Origin: Microlunatus capsulatus
Lineage (GTDB): Bacteria > Actinomycetota > Actinomycetes > Propionibacteriales > Propionibacteriaceae
DNA length: 64,000 nt
Assembly (NCBI RefSeq): GCF_017876495.1
Contig: NZ_JAGIOB010000001.1
Location: 2,976,001-3,040,000, forward strand
Direction of reading: 5' to 3'
A program made the position numbers and the translations under genes. The notes under the pieces are model-generated. The model searched no databases, was not told where the DNA came from, and saw only the letters and a program-made list of their open reading frames with translations. Shown in pieces: positions 41,020 through 49,076 of the stretch. Each line of letters opens with the position of its first letter. Position 1 is the first letter of the stretch.

Positions 41020-41930
41020 GTCGTGCTCCCCGCGACGCCGTACCAGCCCTGCCGCCGGGCGACCCAGTCGGTCACCCGGGTCAGCGGGATGGTGAGGGCG
41101 ACGAACAGCAGGCCGGCGACGACGTAGGGGGTGAAGTTGAAGTCGGTGGCGGTCGCGATCTGGGCCGAGCGGATGGCGTCGATCACCCCGAGGACGGCGA
41201 TCAGCCCGGAGTCCTTCTGCAGGCTGACCAGGTCGTTGAGCAGCGGCGGCACCACCCGGCGGACGGCCTGGGGCAGCACGACGAAGCGCATCGACTGCGT
41301 GTAGGACAGCCCGAGCGAGCGGGCGGCCGCGCGCTGGGAGGGGTGCACCGACTCGATGCCGGCGCGGAACACCTCGGCGACGTAGGCGGAGTAGGTGAGC
41401 ACGAGCGCCGCGCCGCCCCAGACCAGCGGGTCGTCGGGCAGCCCGCGCAGGTTGAGGGCCGGGACCCCGAAGCCCAGCAGGAAGATCACCAGCAGCAGCG
41501 GCAGCCCGCGGAAGACGTCGGTGTAGGCCGCGGCCGCCACCCGGACGGGGAAGAACACCGGTCCGCGCAGCGTCCTCAGCACGGCCAGGGCGAGCCCCAG
41601 CACGAGGATCACCACGCCGCAGACCAGCATCACCCGGATGTTCAGCCAGAGCCCGGTGGCCACCGCCGGCAGCGCCTCCCAGGCTCGCGACGGGTCGAAG
41701 AAGGTCTGCTGGACGCGCGGCCAGCCGGGCGTCGACGTCAGCCCCAGCCCCAGCAGCACGACGATGACCAGGCTGCTGGTCAGCGCGACGGCGACGGAGC
41801 GGTTGGAGCGACGGCGCCGGTAGGCCAGCCGCTCCTGCTGGAGCGCCGAGGGCCGCCAGCCGTCGCCCGCCGGCTCCTCGCGGTCGGCGGCGTGGCCCGG
41901 GTCGACCTCGACCGGCCGGAGCGGCCTCAC
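41016..41930 (-). CDS. Polar amino acid ABC transporter permease
   Basis: A 304-residue HisM/GlnP-like permease. After a charged N-terminal extension (about 1-40), membrane helices begin near residue 45. The core carries GLWLNIRVMLVCGVVILVLG and TDVFRGLPLLLVIFLLGFG, and the EAA loop is EVFRAGIESVHPSQRAAARS followed by LGLSYTQSMRFVVLPQAVRR. The GTG start overlaps the stop of the binding-protein gene by four bases, and its own stop overlaps the ATPase gene. It is the only permease here, so it probably forms a homodimer. Confidence 0.93.
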   Translation of the reverse strand: MRPLRPVEVDPGHAADREEPAGDGWRPSALQQERLAYRRRRSNRSVAVALTSSLVIVVLLGLGLTSTPGWPRVQQTFFDPSRAWEALPAVATGLWLNIRVMLVCGVVILVLGLALAVLRTLRGPVFFPVRVAAAAYTDVFRGLPLLLVIFLLGFGVPALNLRGLPDDPLVWGGAALVLTYSAYVAEVFRAGIESVHPSQRAAARSLGLSYTQSMRFVVLPQAVRRVVPPLLNDLVSLQKDSGLIAVLGVIDAIRSAQIATATDFNFTPYVVAGLLFVALTIPLTRVTDWVARRQGWYGVAGSTT

Positions 41931-42832
41931 TGCAGCAGCGGGGCGCCGCCGGCGTTCGACAGGTACTCGCCCTCGATCTCGGTCAGCGTGCCGTCGGCGC
42001 GCAGGGCGTCGACCGCGGCCGAGACGCAGGTGGTGAGCGCGCTGCCCTTGCCCAGCACGAAGCCGAACTGGTCGGCGGTGCCGGAGCCGGGCGGCAGCTG
42101 GCCGACGATCTTGCCGTCGTCGAGCTGGGCGGCGGCGGCGTAGAAGGCGGTCGGCAGGTCGACGACGAGGCCGTCGATCTGGCCGTTCTTCAACGCCTGG
42201 ACGGCGAGGTCGTTGGTGTCGTAGACAGCGGCCTGCTGCTCGGGCTGGATCTGCTCGGTGATCGCGGTGTAGGAGGTGGTGCCCACCTGGGCGCCGAGCT
42301 TCGCCGTCTTGAGGGCGGCGAGCGTGGTCGCGCCGGCGATGGGGGAGTCGGCGGTGGTGACCACGGCCTGGGCCACGTCGTAGTAGCCGGAGGAGAAGTC
42401 GACCGCCTTGCGGCGCTGCTCGGTGATGGACACCTGGTTGATGTCGACGTCGAACTTCTTGTCCCCGGGCGCGTAGGCGTTGGTGAAGGGGACGGTGATC
42501 CAGGTGACCTCGTCGCGGCTGAAGCCCAGCTGCTCGGCCACCGCGTAGGTGACGGCCGACTCGTAGCCCTTGCCGTTGGTCGGGTCGTCGTCGGAGAACC
42601 AGGGCGCGTAGGCCGGCTTGTCGGTGCCGACGGTGAACGTGCCGTCGGTGACCAGGCTCAGCGACTCCTTGCTGCAGGCGGCCGTGCTGGCCGACGCCGA
42701 CCCCGACCCGGCGGCGGGCTCCGGCGTGGCCGTCTCGTCCTCCGGGGCGCAGGCCGTCACGGCCAGGGCCAGCGCGGCGGCGAGGCCGACGGCGGCGAGC
42801 CGGGGCGCGGTGGAGCGGTGGGGGCGCAGCAT
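41927..42832 (-). CDS. Amino acid ABC transporter substrate-binding lipoprotein
   Basis: A 301-residue family 3 solute-binding protein. It is a lipoprotein: signal peptide 1-27 with lipobox AVTAC and the lipidated Cys28, then a Ser/Pro/acidic linker. The binding domain has GTFTVGTDKPAYAPWFSDDD, KKFDVDINQVSITEQRRKAV and QVGTTSYTAI, all as expected. The segment FDVDINQ replaces the usual FDxxxxG/MTxTxER region, so the ligand may not be a standard one. First gene of the three-gene operon; a TAGGGT -10 stands at 42896-42901 on the minus strand, 63 bases before the ATG. Confidence 0.92.
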   Translation of the reverse strand: MLRPHRSTAPRLAAVGLAAALALAVTACAPEDETATPEPAAGSGSASASTAACSKESLSLVTDGTFTVGTDKPAYAPWFSDDDPTNGKGYESAVTYAVAEQLGFSRDEVTWITVPFTNAYAPGDKKFDVDINQVSITEQRRKAVDFSSGYYDVAQAVVTTADSPIAGATTLAALKTAKLGAQVGTTSYTAITEQIQPEQQAAVYDTNDLAVQALKNGQIDGLVVDLPTAFYAAAAQLDDGKIVGQLPPGSGTADQFGFVLGKGSALTTCVSAAVDALRADGTLTEIEGEYLSNAGGAPLLQ

Positions 42833-42972
42833 GAGGGGCTCCTCGGGGCGGGACGGACACCCCCCGAGCGGGGCGCCGACGTGCAGGTGCGGCCAACCCT
42901 AGCGCCGCGGTCGGGAACCGGCGGCCCGTCCGCAGCGCCTGTGAGATCGGCCTGCGCGCGTACCGTGAGCCT

Positions 42973-43527
42973 GTGGACGACGAGCCGCCCGGGACGGGCC
43001 TGACGGCGGCCGGCGAGGCCGCCGCGTCGACCGTCCGGGCCGTGCTGGAGGAGCTGGGGCTGCCTTGGAGCGCGTCGGGGACGGGGCTCTTCGCCGTCAC
43101 CCTGCCGGGCACGGCCAAGCTGAGCACCGCCTGCGCGCTGGAGGTCGGCCGCTACGGGCTGGCCGTGCGGGCCTTCGTCGCCCGGAGCCCCGACGAGGAC
43201 CACGCGTCCGTCTACCGCTGGCTGCTGGAGCGCAACCTCAAGCTCCGGGGGATCTGCTTCAGCCTCGACGCTCTCGGCGACATCCACCTCACCGGCACCG
43301 TGGCGCTGGAGGCCGTGACGCCCGCGGCCGTCGACCAGCTGCTGGGTGCCGTGGCCACCACCGCCGACGAGAGCTTCAACCCGATCCTGGAGCGCGGGTT
43401 CGCCACGAGCATCGCCCGGGAGTGGGCGTGGCGCCGCTCTCGCGGGGAGTCGACCGCCAACCTCGCCGCTTTCGCCCACCTCGACCCCGACCGCTCCCCG
43501 GGTGGTCCCGGAGACCCCGCGCGCTGA
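42973..43527 (+). CDS. YbjN-domain protein
   Basis: A 184-residue protein with the YbjN fold (type III secretion chaperone-like). Markers are EELGLPWSASGTGLFAVTLP, RWLLERNLKLRGICFSLDAL and GDIHLTGTVALEAVTPAAVD, with a helical tail ending ARREWAWRRS-like. The mycobacterial homologue (Rv0487) lies between mshA and gpm1, close to senX3-regX3. Here it is on the same side, about 3.6 kb before gpmA, and mshA is absent. TACCGT (42961-42966) lies six bases before the GTG, so the mRNA is probably leaderless. Function unknown. Confidence 0.82.
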   Translation: MDDEPPGTGLTAAGEAAASTVRAVLEELGLPWSASGTGLFAVTLPGTAKLSTACALEVGRYGLAVRAFVARSPDEDHASVYRWLLERNLKLRGICFSLDALGDIHLTGTVALEAVTPAAVDQLLGAVATTADESFNPILERGFATSIAREWAWRRSRGESTANLAAFAHLDPDRSPGGPGDPAR

Positions 43528-43540
43528 GCCCGTCGAGGGG

Positions 43541-44017
43541 TCAGCCGTCCAGCCGCGCCGCGACGTCGGAGGGGAACCCGCCGGTGGCGACCGGGCCCCA
43601 GCGCGTCGGGGTGACCCGGATCAGGGACTTGTCCTGCAGCCGCATCGCCGCCCGGTACTCGTCCCAGTCGGGGTGCTCGCCGGCGATGCAGCGGAAGTAG
43701 TCGACGAGGGCGTCCTCGGCCTCGGGCATGTGCAGCACCTCGGCGTCGCCGTCGACCTGCACCCACGGGCCGTCCCAGTCGTCGGACAGCACGCAGACCG
43801 AGACCTCCGGCCGGCGCTCCGCGTTGCGGATCTTCGCGCGCCCCGGGTAGGAGGAGATGACGAGCCGGCCCTCCGCGTCCAGGCCCCCCGAGACGGGGGA
43901 GAGCTGGGGGCGGCCGTCGGCGCGGGTGGTGGCCACCAGCATCCGGTGGCGGGGGCGGACGAAGTCGAGGAGCTCGGCGCGCTCGACGGCGGTGGCGGTG
44001 GCGATGGATCGGGCCAT
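43541..44017 (-). CDS. PPOX-class F420/FMN-dependent oxidoreductase
   Basis: A 158-residue split-barrel flavin/deazaflavin protein. The core string HRMLVATTRADGRPQLSPVS is the cofactor-binding strand pair, followed by RLVISSYPGRAKIRNAERRP and VQVDGDAEVLHMPEAEDAL. The RxxKxRN arrangement fits F420-dependent members, common in actinobacteria. Substrate unknown. TAACGT (44025-44030) stands seven bases before the ATG, so the mRNA is likely leaderless. Divergent from the alpha-galactosidase gene with only 36 bases between starts, so the two promoters nearly abut. Confidence 0.87.
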   Translation of the reverse strand: MARSIATATAVERAELLDFVRPRHRMLVATTRADGRPQLSPVSGGLDAEGRLVISSYPGRAKIRNAERRPEVSVCVLSDDWDGPWVQVDGDAEVLHMPEAEDALVDYFRCIAGEHPDWDEYRAAMRLQDKSLIRVTPTRWGPVATGGFPSDVAARLDG

Positions 44018-44053
44018 GGCCGCGACGTTACCGCCCCCCTAGGGTGAGGTCCC

Positions 44054-46228
44054 GTGACGATCATCGACTGGCAGGAGCCGGCCCTCCGGCTGCGGTTCGT
44101 GGCCGACGAGGACGCCCCCGTCCGGCTGGTCGACGCGGCGACGACGCTGCCCGCCGCCGACGCGGGCCGCTACCTCCGGGTGCACCAGCCGCTGGTGGAG
44201 GTGGTCACCCCGCGGCACGGCCAGTCCTCGGCCGGCCAGAGCCAGCGGCACACCGGCAGCCAGCTGGGCCGGGCGCTGCGCTACCGCGGCCACACGAGCG
44301 GGCGCGAGGGCGCGGTCGAGGTGCTGGTCGTCGAGCAGCACGACCCGGCCAGCGGTCTCGTCGTCCGCAGCCGCTTCGGGGCCCCCGACGGCGTGCCGGC
44401 GGTCCGCTGCACCACCGAGCTCTCGCTCGCCGACGGCGCGGAGCCGCTGACCGTCTTCGCGGTGACGAGCCTGGCCACCGGGCTGGTGTCCTCCGACGAC
44501 CTCGCCGCCGCGACGGTGTGGCGCGCCGAGTCCACCTGGTCGGCCGAGGCGCGGTGGGGGTCGTTCCCCCTCCGCTCGCCGGGCCTGGCCCGGATCGGCA
44601 CCGACGTGCGCGGGGAGACCCACCTGGGCTCGGTCGCGACGGTCAGCACCAGCACCTGGTCCTCGGGCGCCTGGGTGCCGGCGGGCGCGGTCACCGCGGG
44701 CGGCCGCACCCTGGCCTGGCAGGTCGAGCACAACGGCGCCTGGAGCTGGGAGGTGGGGGAGCGTCCCGGCTGGTCGGCCCAGCCGCCGCCCGGTGGCCCC
44801 GACGGCCTGCCGTGGGAGTCGACCGACGTCGGCTCGGGAGACGGTGCCTACGTGGCGGTGCTCGGCCCCAGCGACCGGCTGCACGCCTGGTCGGTCACCC
44901 TGCGGCCCGGCGGCGAGGGCTTCCGGACGGTGCCCGTCACCTTCGCCGTCGCCGACGGCTTCGAGGACGCCTTCGGCGGGCTCACGGCCCACCGGCGCGC
45001 GACCCGGCGGCCGCACCCGCAGGACGCGACCCTGCCCGTGGTCTTCAACGACTACATGAACACCCTCAACGGCGACCCGTCGTCGGCGAAGCTGCGGCCG
45101 CTGGTCGACGCCGCCGCCGCGGTCGGCTCCGAGTACTTCTGCATCGACGCCGGCTGGTACGACGACACCGACGGCTGGTGGGCCTCCGTCGGGGACTGGG
45201 TGCCCTCCACCGTCCGTTTCCCCGAGGGGATCGGCGAGGTCCTCGACCGGATCCGCGACCGGGGGATGGTCCCGGGCCTGTGGCTGGAGCCGGAGGTCGT
45301 CGGCGTCACCAGCGACGCCGCGCGCACCCTGCCCGACAGCGCCTTCCTGCAGCGCGGCGGGGTCCGGGTGCGCGAGCGCGACCGCTACCTGCTGGACCTG
45401 CGGAGCCCGGACGCGCGTGCCCACCTCGACGCGGCCGTCGACCGGCTGGTCGGCGAGCTGGGTGTCGGCTACTTCAAGCTCGACTACAACGTCATCCCGG
45501 GCGCGGGGACCGACCGGGACGCCGAGAGCGTCGGCGACGGGCTGCTGCAGCACAACCGGGCCCTGCTGACCTGGCTGGAGCAGGTGCTGGACCGGCACCC
45601 GGACCTGGTGCTGGAGAACTGCGGCTCGGGGGCCCTGCGCGCCGACGCGGCGATGCTCGGCCGGCTGGCGCTGCAGTCCACGTCGGACCAGACCGACCCG
45701 CTGCTCTACCCGGCCATCGCCGTCGGGTCGCTGCTGCACGTGCTGCCCGAGCAGGCCGCCCACTGGGCCTACCCGCAGGCGACGATGACGGACGAGGAGA
45801 TCGCCTTCACCACCGTCACCGGGCTGGCCGGCCGGCTGTACCAGGCCGGGCTCCTCGACCGGATGGACGACGCGCAGCGCGACCTCGTGGCCGCCGGGGT
45901 CCGGGCGCACCGCGAGACCCGGCACGCGCTGGCCCGCTCGGTGCCCCGGTTCCCGACCGGCCTGCCCGACTGGGACGACGCCTGGGTCACCGCGGCCTTC
46001 GACGCCGGCGACGAGACCTACCTGCTGCTGTGGCGGCGCTCGGACGCCGACCCGTCGGTGGAGGCCCTCCTGCCGCACCTCGACGGCGTCGAGCTCGACG
46101 TGGCGCAGGTGTACCCGCCGGCCGACCGGCTGCCGGTCTGGCCGGTCGAGCGGACGGCGGCGGGCCTGCGGGTCGCCCCGGCTGACGCCGGCGTCGGCGC
46201 CCGGATGCTGCGGCTGACCGCCCGCTGA
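44054..46228 (+). CDS. Alpha-galactosidase, GH36
   Basis: A 724-residue cytoplasmic enzyme that cleaves terminal alpha-galactose from melibiose/raffinose-type sugars. The N-terminal beta-sandwich (about 1-310) precedes a TIM barrel with VVFNDYMNTLNGDPSSAKLR, YFCIDAGWYDD and GLWLEPEVVG. The nucleophile is Asp477 in GYFKLDYN and the acid/base Asp545 in QSTSDQTDP. LENCGSGALRADAAML matches the CGSGxxR signature of GH36. TAGGGT (44040-44045) lies eight bases before the GTG, predicting a leaderless mRNA. No transporter is linked. Confidence 0.94.
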   Translation: MTIIDWQEPALRLRFVADEDAPVRLVDAATTLPAADAGRYLRVHQPLVEVVTPRHGQSSAGQSQRHTGSQLGRALRYRGHTSGREGAVEVLVVEQHDPASGLVVRSRFGAPDGVPAVRCTTELSLADGAEPLTVFAVTSLATGLVSSDDLAAATVWRAESTWSAEARWGSFPLRSPGLARIGTDVRGETHLGSVATVSTSTWSSGAWVPAGAVTAGGRTLAWQVEHNGAWSWEVGERPGWSAQPPPGGPDGLPWESTDVGSGDGAYVAVLGPSDRLHAWSVTLRPGGEGFRTVPVTFAVADGFEDAFGGLTAHRRATRRPHPQDATLPVVFNDYMNTLNGDPSSAKLRPLVDAAAAVGSEYFCIDAGWYDDTDGWWASVGDWVPSTVRFPEGIGEVLDRIRDRGMVPGLWLEPEVVGVTSDAARTLPDSAFLQRGGVRVRERDRYLLDLRSPDARAHLDAAVDRLVGELGVGYFKLDYNVIPGAGTDRDAESVGDGLLQHNRALLTWLEQVLDRHPDLVLENCGSGALRADAAMLGRLALQSTSDQTDPLLYPAIAVGSLLHVLPEQAAHWAYPQATMTDEEIAFTTVTGLAGRLYQAGLLDRMDDAQRDLVAAGVRAHRETRHALARSVPRFPTGLPDWDDAWVTAAFDAGDETYLLLWRRSDADPSVEALLPHLDGVELDVAQVYPPADRLPVWPVERTAAGLRVAPADAGVGARMLRLTAR

Positions 46229-46246
46229 GCCGGGGCCGGTCGCGGC

Positions 46247-47011
46247 TCAGACGCCGACCCGGTGCACCTTGTGCTGGGCGGCCTGGGCGCGCGGCCGGAC
46301 CGTCATCCGGTCGATGTTGACGTGGGCGGGCCGGGCGGCGACCCAGGCCACGCAGTCGGCGATGTCCTCGGCGGTCAGCGGGTTCTCCACCCCGGCGTAG
46401 ACCTTGGCCGCGCGGTCGGCGTCGCCGGCGTAGCGGGTCAGCGAGAACTCCTCGGTGGCCACCATGCCGGGGGAGATCTCGGCGATCCGGACGGGCTGGT
46501 CCACCAGCTCGAGCCGCATGGCCCCGGCGATGGCCCGCTCCGCGGCCTTGGCGCCGCAGTAGCCCGCGCCGCCCTCGTAGGCGCCGTCGGCGGCGACGGA
46601 GGTGACGAAGACGACCTGCCCCTCGGCGGCGACCAGCGCCGGCAGCAGCGCCTTGGTCACCGCGGCGGCGCCCAGGACGTTGGTGGCGTACATGGCCTGC
46701 CAGGCGTCGAGGTCGGCCTCGGCGACGGGCTCCTGGCCGAGCGCCCCGCCGGCGTTGTTGACCAGCAGGTCGCAGCGCCCGCCCACCGCGGCGGCCAGCG
46801 CGGCCACCTGGGCCGGGTCGGTGACGTCGCAGGCGACGGCGGTGCCGTCGATCTCGGCGGCGAGGGCCTCGACGCGGTCGGCCCGGCGCGCGGCGGCGAC
46901 GACGTGGAAGCCGTCGGCGGCCAGCCGGCGGGCGCTGGCGGCGCCGATCCCGCTGCTCGCCCCGGTGACGACGGCGACGGGACGGCTGCTCGGGGAGGAG
47001 GTGGAGGTCAT
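46247..47011 (-). CDS. Short-chain dehydrogenase/reductase
   Basis: A 254-residue classical SDR. The cofactor motif is VVTGASSGIGAASARRLAAD (TGxxxGIG), NNAG is in LLVNNAGGALGQEP, and the catalytic group is TSVAADGAYEGGAGYCGAKA (Ser, Tyr-x-x-x-Lys). The C-terminal VNIDRMTVRPRAQAAQHKVH has no membrane segment. The substrate is unknown; the family is broad (compare YdfG-type serine/3-hydroxy acid dehydrogenases). The ATG at 47009-47011 is chosen because AGGAGA lies nine bases before it; the ATG at 47018-47020 would touch it. Confidence 0.9.
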   Translation of the reverse strand: MTSTSSPSSRPVAVVTGASSGIGAASARRLAADGFHVVAAARRADRVEALAAEIDGTAVACDVTDPAQVAALAAAVGGRCDLLVNNAGGALGQEPVAEADLDAWQAMYATNVLGAAAVTKALLPALVAAEGQVVFVTSVAADGAYEGGAGYCGAKAAERAIAGAMRLELVDQPVRIAEISPGMVATEEFSLTRYAGDADRAAKVYAGVENPLTAEDIADCVAWVAARPAHVNIDRMTVRPRAQAAQHKVHRVGV

Positions 47012-47091
47012 GGCGGCCATTCTCCTGATCGTCGTCTCGCCGACGTCCGGCGGCCCCGGGCGGCGGGGAGGGGTTCCACTAGGCTCGGGCC

Positions 47092-47841
47092 ATGAGCTCA
47101 ACCTTGATCCTGCTGCGGCACGGCGAGAGCGCCTGGAACGCCCTCAACCTGTTCACCGGCTGGGTGGACGTCGACCTCAACGAGAAGGGCGAGCGCGAGG
47201 CGCGCCGGGGCGGCGAGCTGATCGCCGAGGCCGGCCTGCTGCCCGACGTGCTGCACACCTCGCTGCTGCGCCGGGCGATCCGCACCTCCCAGCTGGCGCT
47301 GGACACCGCCGACCGGCTCTGGGTCCCCACGAAGCGCTCGTGGCGGCTGAACGAGCGCCACTACGGCGCCCTGCAGGGCAAGGACAAGGCCGCGACGCTG
47401 GCCGAGTTCGGCGAGCAGCAGTTCATGACGTGGCGCCGCTCCTACGACGTGCCGCCGCCCCCCATCGACGACCACGACGAGTTCGCCAACTTCCACGACC
47501 CGCGCTACGCGGGCCTGCCGCCCGAGGCCCGCCCGCGGACGGAGTGCCTCAAGGACGTCCTGCTCCGCGCCCTGCCGTACTGGTACGACTCGATCGTCCC
47601 CGACCTGCTCGCCGGCAAGGTCACCCTGGTCGCCGCGCACGGCAACTCGCTCCGCGCGATCGTCAAGCACCTCGACAAGATCAGCGACGACGACGTGGTG
47701 GGCCTCAACATCCCCACGGGCATCCCGCTGGTCTACGAGCTCGACGAGGACCTCCAGCCCGTCACCCCCGGCGGCCGCTACCTCGACCCCGAGGCCGCCG
47801 CCGCGTCGATCGAGGCGGTCAAGAACCAGGGCAAGAAGTAG
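47092..47841 (+). CDS. gpmA: 2,3-bisphosphoglycerate-dependent phosphoglycerate mutase
   Basis: Glycolytic enzyme interconverting 3- and 2-phosphoglycerate. The 249-residue protein has the phosphohistidine motif [12 protein letters not shown] (His near 11), [20 protein letters not shown], the active-site loop [17 protein letters not shown] and the second His in [21 protein letters not shown] (47080-47085) lies six bases before the ATG: probably leaderless. It precedes phoU and senX3-regX3 as gpm1 does in mycobacteria. A strong terminator begins at the base following the stop. Confidence 0.96.
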   Translation: MSSTLILLRHGESAWNALNLFTGWVDVDLNEKGEREARRGGELIAEAGLLPDVLHTSLLRRAIRTSQLALDTADRLWVPTKRSWRLNERHYGALQGKDKAATLAEFGEQQFMTWRRSYDVPPPPIDDHDEFANFHDPRYAGLPPEARPRTECLKDVLLRALPYWYDSIVPDLLAGKVTLVAAHGNSLRAIVKHLDKISDDDVVGLNIPTGIPLVYELDEDLQPVTPGGRYLDPEAAAASIEAVKNQGKK

Positions 47842-47871
47842 GGAGGGGACCCGCGTCGTCGGGTCCCCTCC
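47842..47871 (+). terminator. gpmA terminator
   Basis: Perfect 12-base stem GGAGGGGACCCG (47842-47853) and CGGGTCCCCTCC (47860-47871) with loop CGTCGT, directly after the gpmA stop. Confidence 0.85.
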
Positions 47872-48146
47872 GCTCCCACTCCGCGGCGTGTCGTCGTCGG
47901 GGCGGCGTCAGCACGGGCCGCGCGGACGAGGAACGGCCGCGGAGTGCTCCCGCGCCCCGTCGTGACCCCCGCGCCCGGTGCACGGGGCGCGGGAGTGCCG
48001 AACGGGCGCGTCGGTCGTGAAGGGGCGCGGCGCCCTTCGACACGCTCAGGGAGCGTGAACCGGCCCTGCGACGAGCTCAGGGCGCGGTCGACGGGCGTGG
48101 CGTGGACCCAGCCCAGGCCGGGGCGCGCCGACGTCTGGACGACCGG
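47872..48146. other. Gene-free stretch between gpmA and the structured element
   Basis: About 275 bases without a credible ORF. It holds short inverted GC-rich words (GTGCTCCCGCGCCCC and GGGGCGCGGGAGTG around 47943-47998, which can pair over a 25-base loop) and one inverted copy of the dispersed repeat (48032-48053, CCCTTCGACACGCTCAGGGA, one mismatch). No promoter pattern stands out. Confidence 0.6.
48032..48053 (-). repeat. Inverted copy of the dispersed repeat
   Basis: CCCTTCGACACGCTCAGGGA on the plus strand is the reverse complement of the dispersed repeat with one substitution (CAC for CAG). It stands in the gap between convergent gpmA and phoU. Confidence 0.65.
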
Positions 48147-48232
48147 ACCCCGCAGACACGTTCTTCGTCTGCGGGGTGAGGGAGGAAGACGTCGGGTCAG
48201 AGCGCCCGGAGCCGTCCGAGCGGAGCGAGGAC
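48147..48232 (-). repeat. Structured intergenic element, copy 2
   Basis: Perfect hairpin ACCCCGCAGAC (48147-48157) and GTCTGCGGGGT (48167-48177) with loop ACGTTCTTC, then a 64-base tail that ends in CGAGCGGAGCGAGG (48218-48231). Loop, spacing and tail end match copy 1 at 40187-40264, but the stem pairs are different bases, so pairing is kept while sequence is not. It lies directly after the phoU stop (48238) on the phoU mRNA strand. Confidence 0.65.
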
Positions 48233-48237
48233 AGACG

Positions 48238-48903
48238 TCACGGCTGCGGCCAGTACGCGTCCTCGGGGAAGTCGCCGGTGACGATGTAGATGATCCGGCG
48301 GGCCATGGAGGCGGCGTGGTCGGCGATCCGCTCGTAGTAGCGGCCGAGCAGGGCGACGTCGACGGCCGCCTCGACGCCGTAGCTCCAGTCCTCGCTGAGC
48401 AGCAGCCGGAACTGGGTGCGGCGCAGCTCGTCCATCTCCTCGTCGCGGGCCCGCAGCTCCTGCGCGTTCTGGATGTTGCGGTCGTTGAGGGTCTGGCCGG
48501 CGGTGACGACCATCTTCTCGGCGACGTCGCCCATCCGGACGAAGTTGGGGCGCAGGTTGTCGGGGACGGCGATCTCCGGGTAGCGCAGCCGGGCGATCTT
48601 GGCGACGTGGGCGGCGAGGTCGCCCATCCGCTCCAGCTCGGTCACCATCCGCAGGGTGGCGACGAGCGTGCGGAGCTCGCCAGCGACAGGGGCCTGGCGG
48701 GCCAGCAGCGAGAAGGCGCGGGCCTCGACCTCGCTCTGCTTGGCGTCGAGCTTCTCGTCGGCGCTGATCACCTGCTCGGCGAGGTGGATGTCGGCTTCCA
48801 GCAGGGCCGTCGTGCTCGTGCGCACGGCCGACGAGACCACCTGGGACATCTCGACCAGGTCGGCCAGGATGTCGTCGAGCTGCTCGCGGTAGGAGTCCCG
48901 CAT
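48238..48903 (-). CDS. phoU: Phosphate signalling protein PhoU
   Basis: Negative regulator of the phosphate response, linking the Pst transporter to the sensor kinase. At 221 residues it has the two PhoU helical repeats: MRDSYREQLDDILADLVEMS opens the first, and the metal-cluster motif E-x3-D-x3-H appears as ELERMGDLAAHVAKIARL; the second repeat carries YYERIADHAASMARRIIYIV. A TAGGGT -10 (48940-48945, minus strand) gives a 36-base leader. Divergent from senX3 with PHO boxes between. Here it adjoins the two-component pair, as in Streptomyces. Confidence 0.95.
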   Translation of the reverse strand: MRDSYREQLDDILADLVEMSQVVSSAVRTSTTALLEADIHLAEQVISADEKLDAKQSEVEARAFSLLARQAPVAGELRTLVATLRMVTELERMGDLAAHVAKIARLRYPEIAVPDNLRPNFVRMGDVAEKMVVTAGQTLNDRNIQNAQELRARDEEMDELRRTQFRLLLSEDWSYGVEAAVDVALLGRYYERIADHAASMARRIIYIVTGDFPEDAYWPQP

Positions 48904-48975
48904 CGGTCGTTCCCCTCGTAGGTCATCAAGTCACCGGCAACCCTATGCCCGGGGGCTACCAGCAGCGGTGGGGGC

Positions 48976-49038
48976 GGTGAACGCCCGGTGAACAGGGCGG
49001 GAACGCTGCACGCGACGACGCGCGACGGGCGGGTGAAC
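48976..49038. promoter_or_regulatory. PHO boxes between phoU and senX3
   Basis: GGTGAAC (GTTCACC on the minus strand) occurs at 48976-48982 and 48987-48993, 11 bases apart, followed by CGGGAAC at 48998-49004 in the same phase, and again GGTGAAC at 49032-49038, 45 bases (about four periods) on. Direct repeats with 11-base period are the PHO box bound by PhoP/RegX3. Likely autoregulation of senX3-regX3 and control of phoU. Confidence 0.75.
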
Positions 49039-49076
49039 GGTCGGGAGCAGCCGGGAGGCGGCCCTACGATTCACTC

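Noticed and set aside
41016-43127. Minus-strand 703-codon frame joining the permease to upstream DNA
   Set aside because: The upstream part overlaps the binding-protein gene in another frame and is filler. The permease starts at GTG 41930, in the GTGA overlap.
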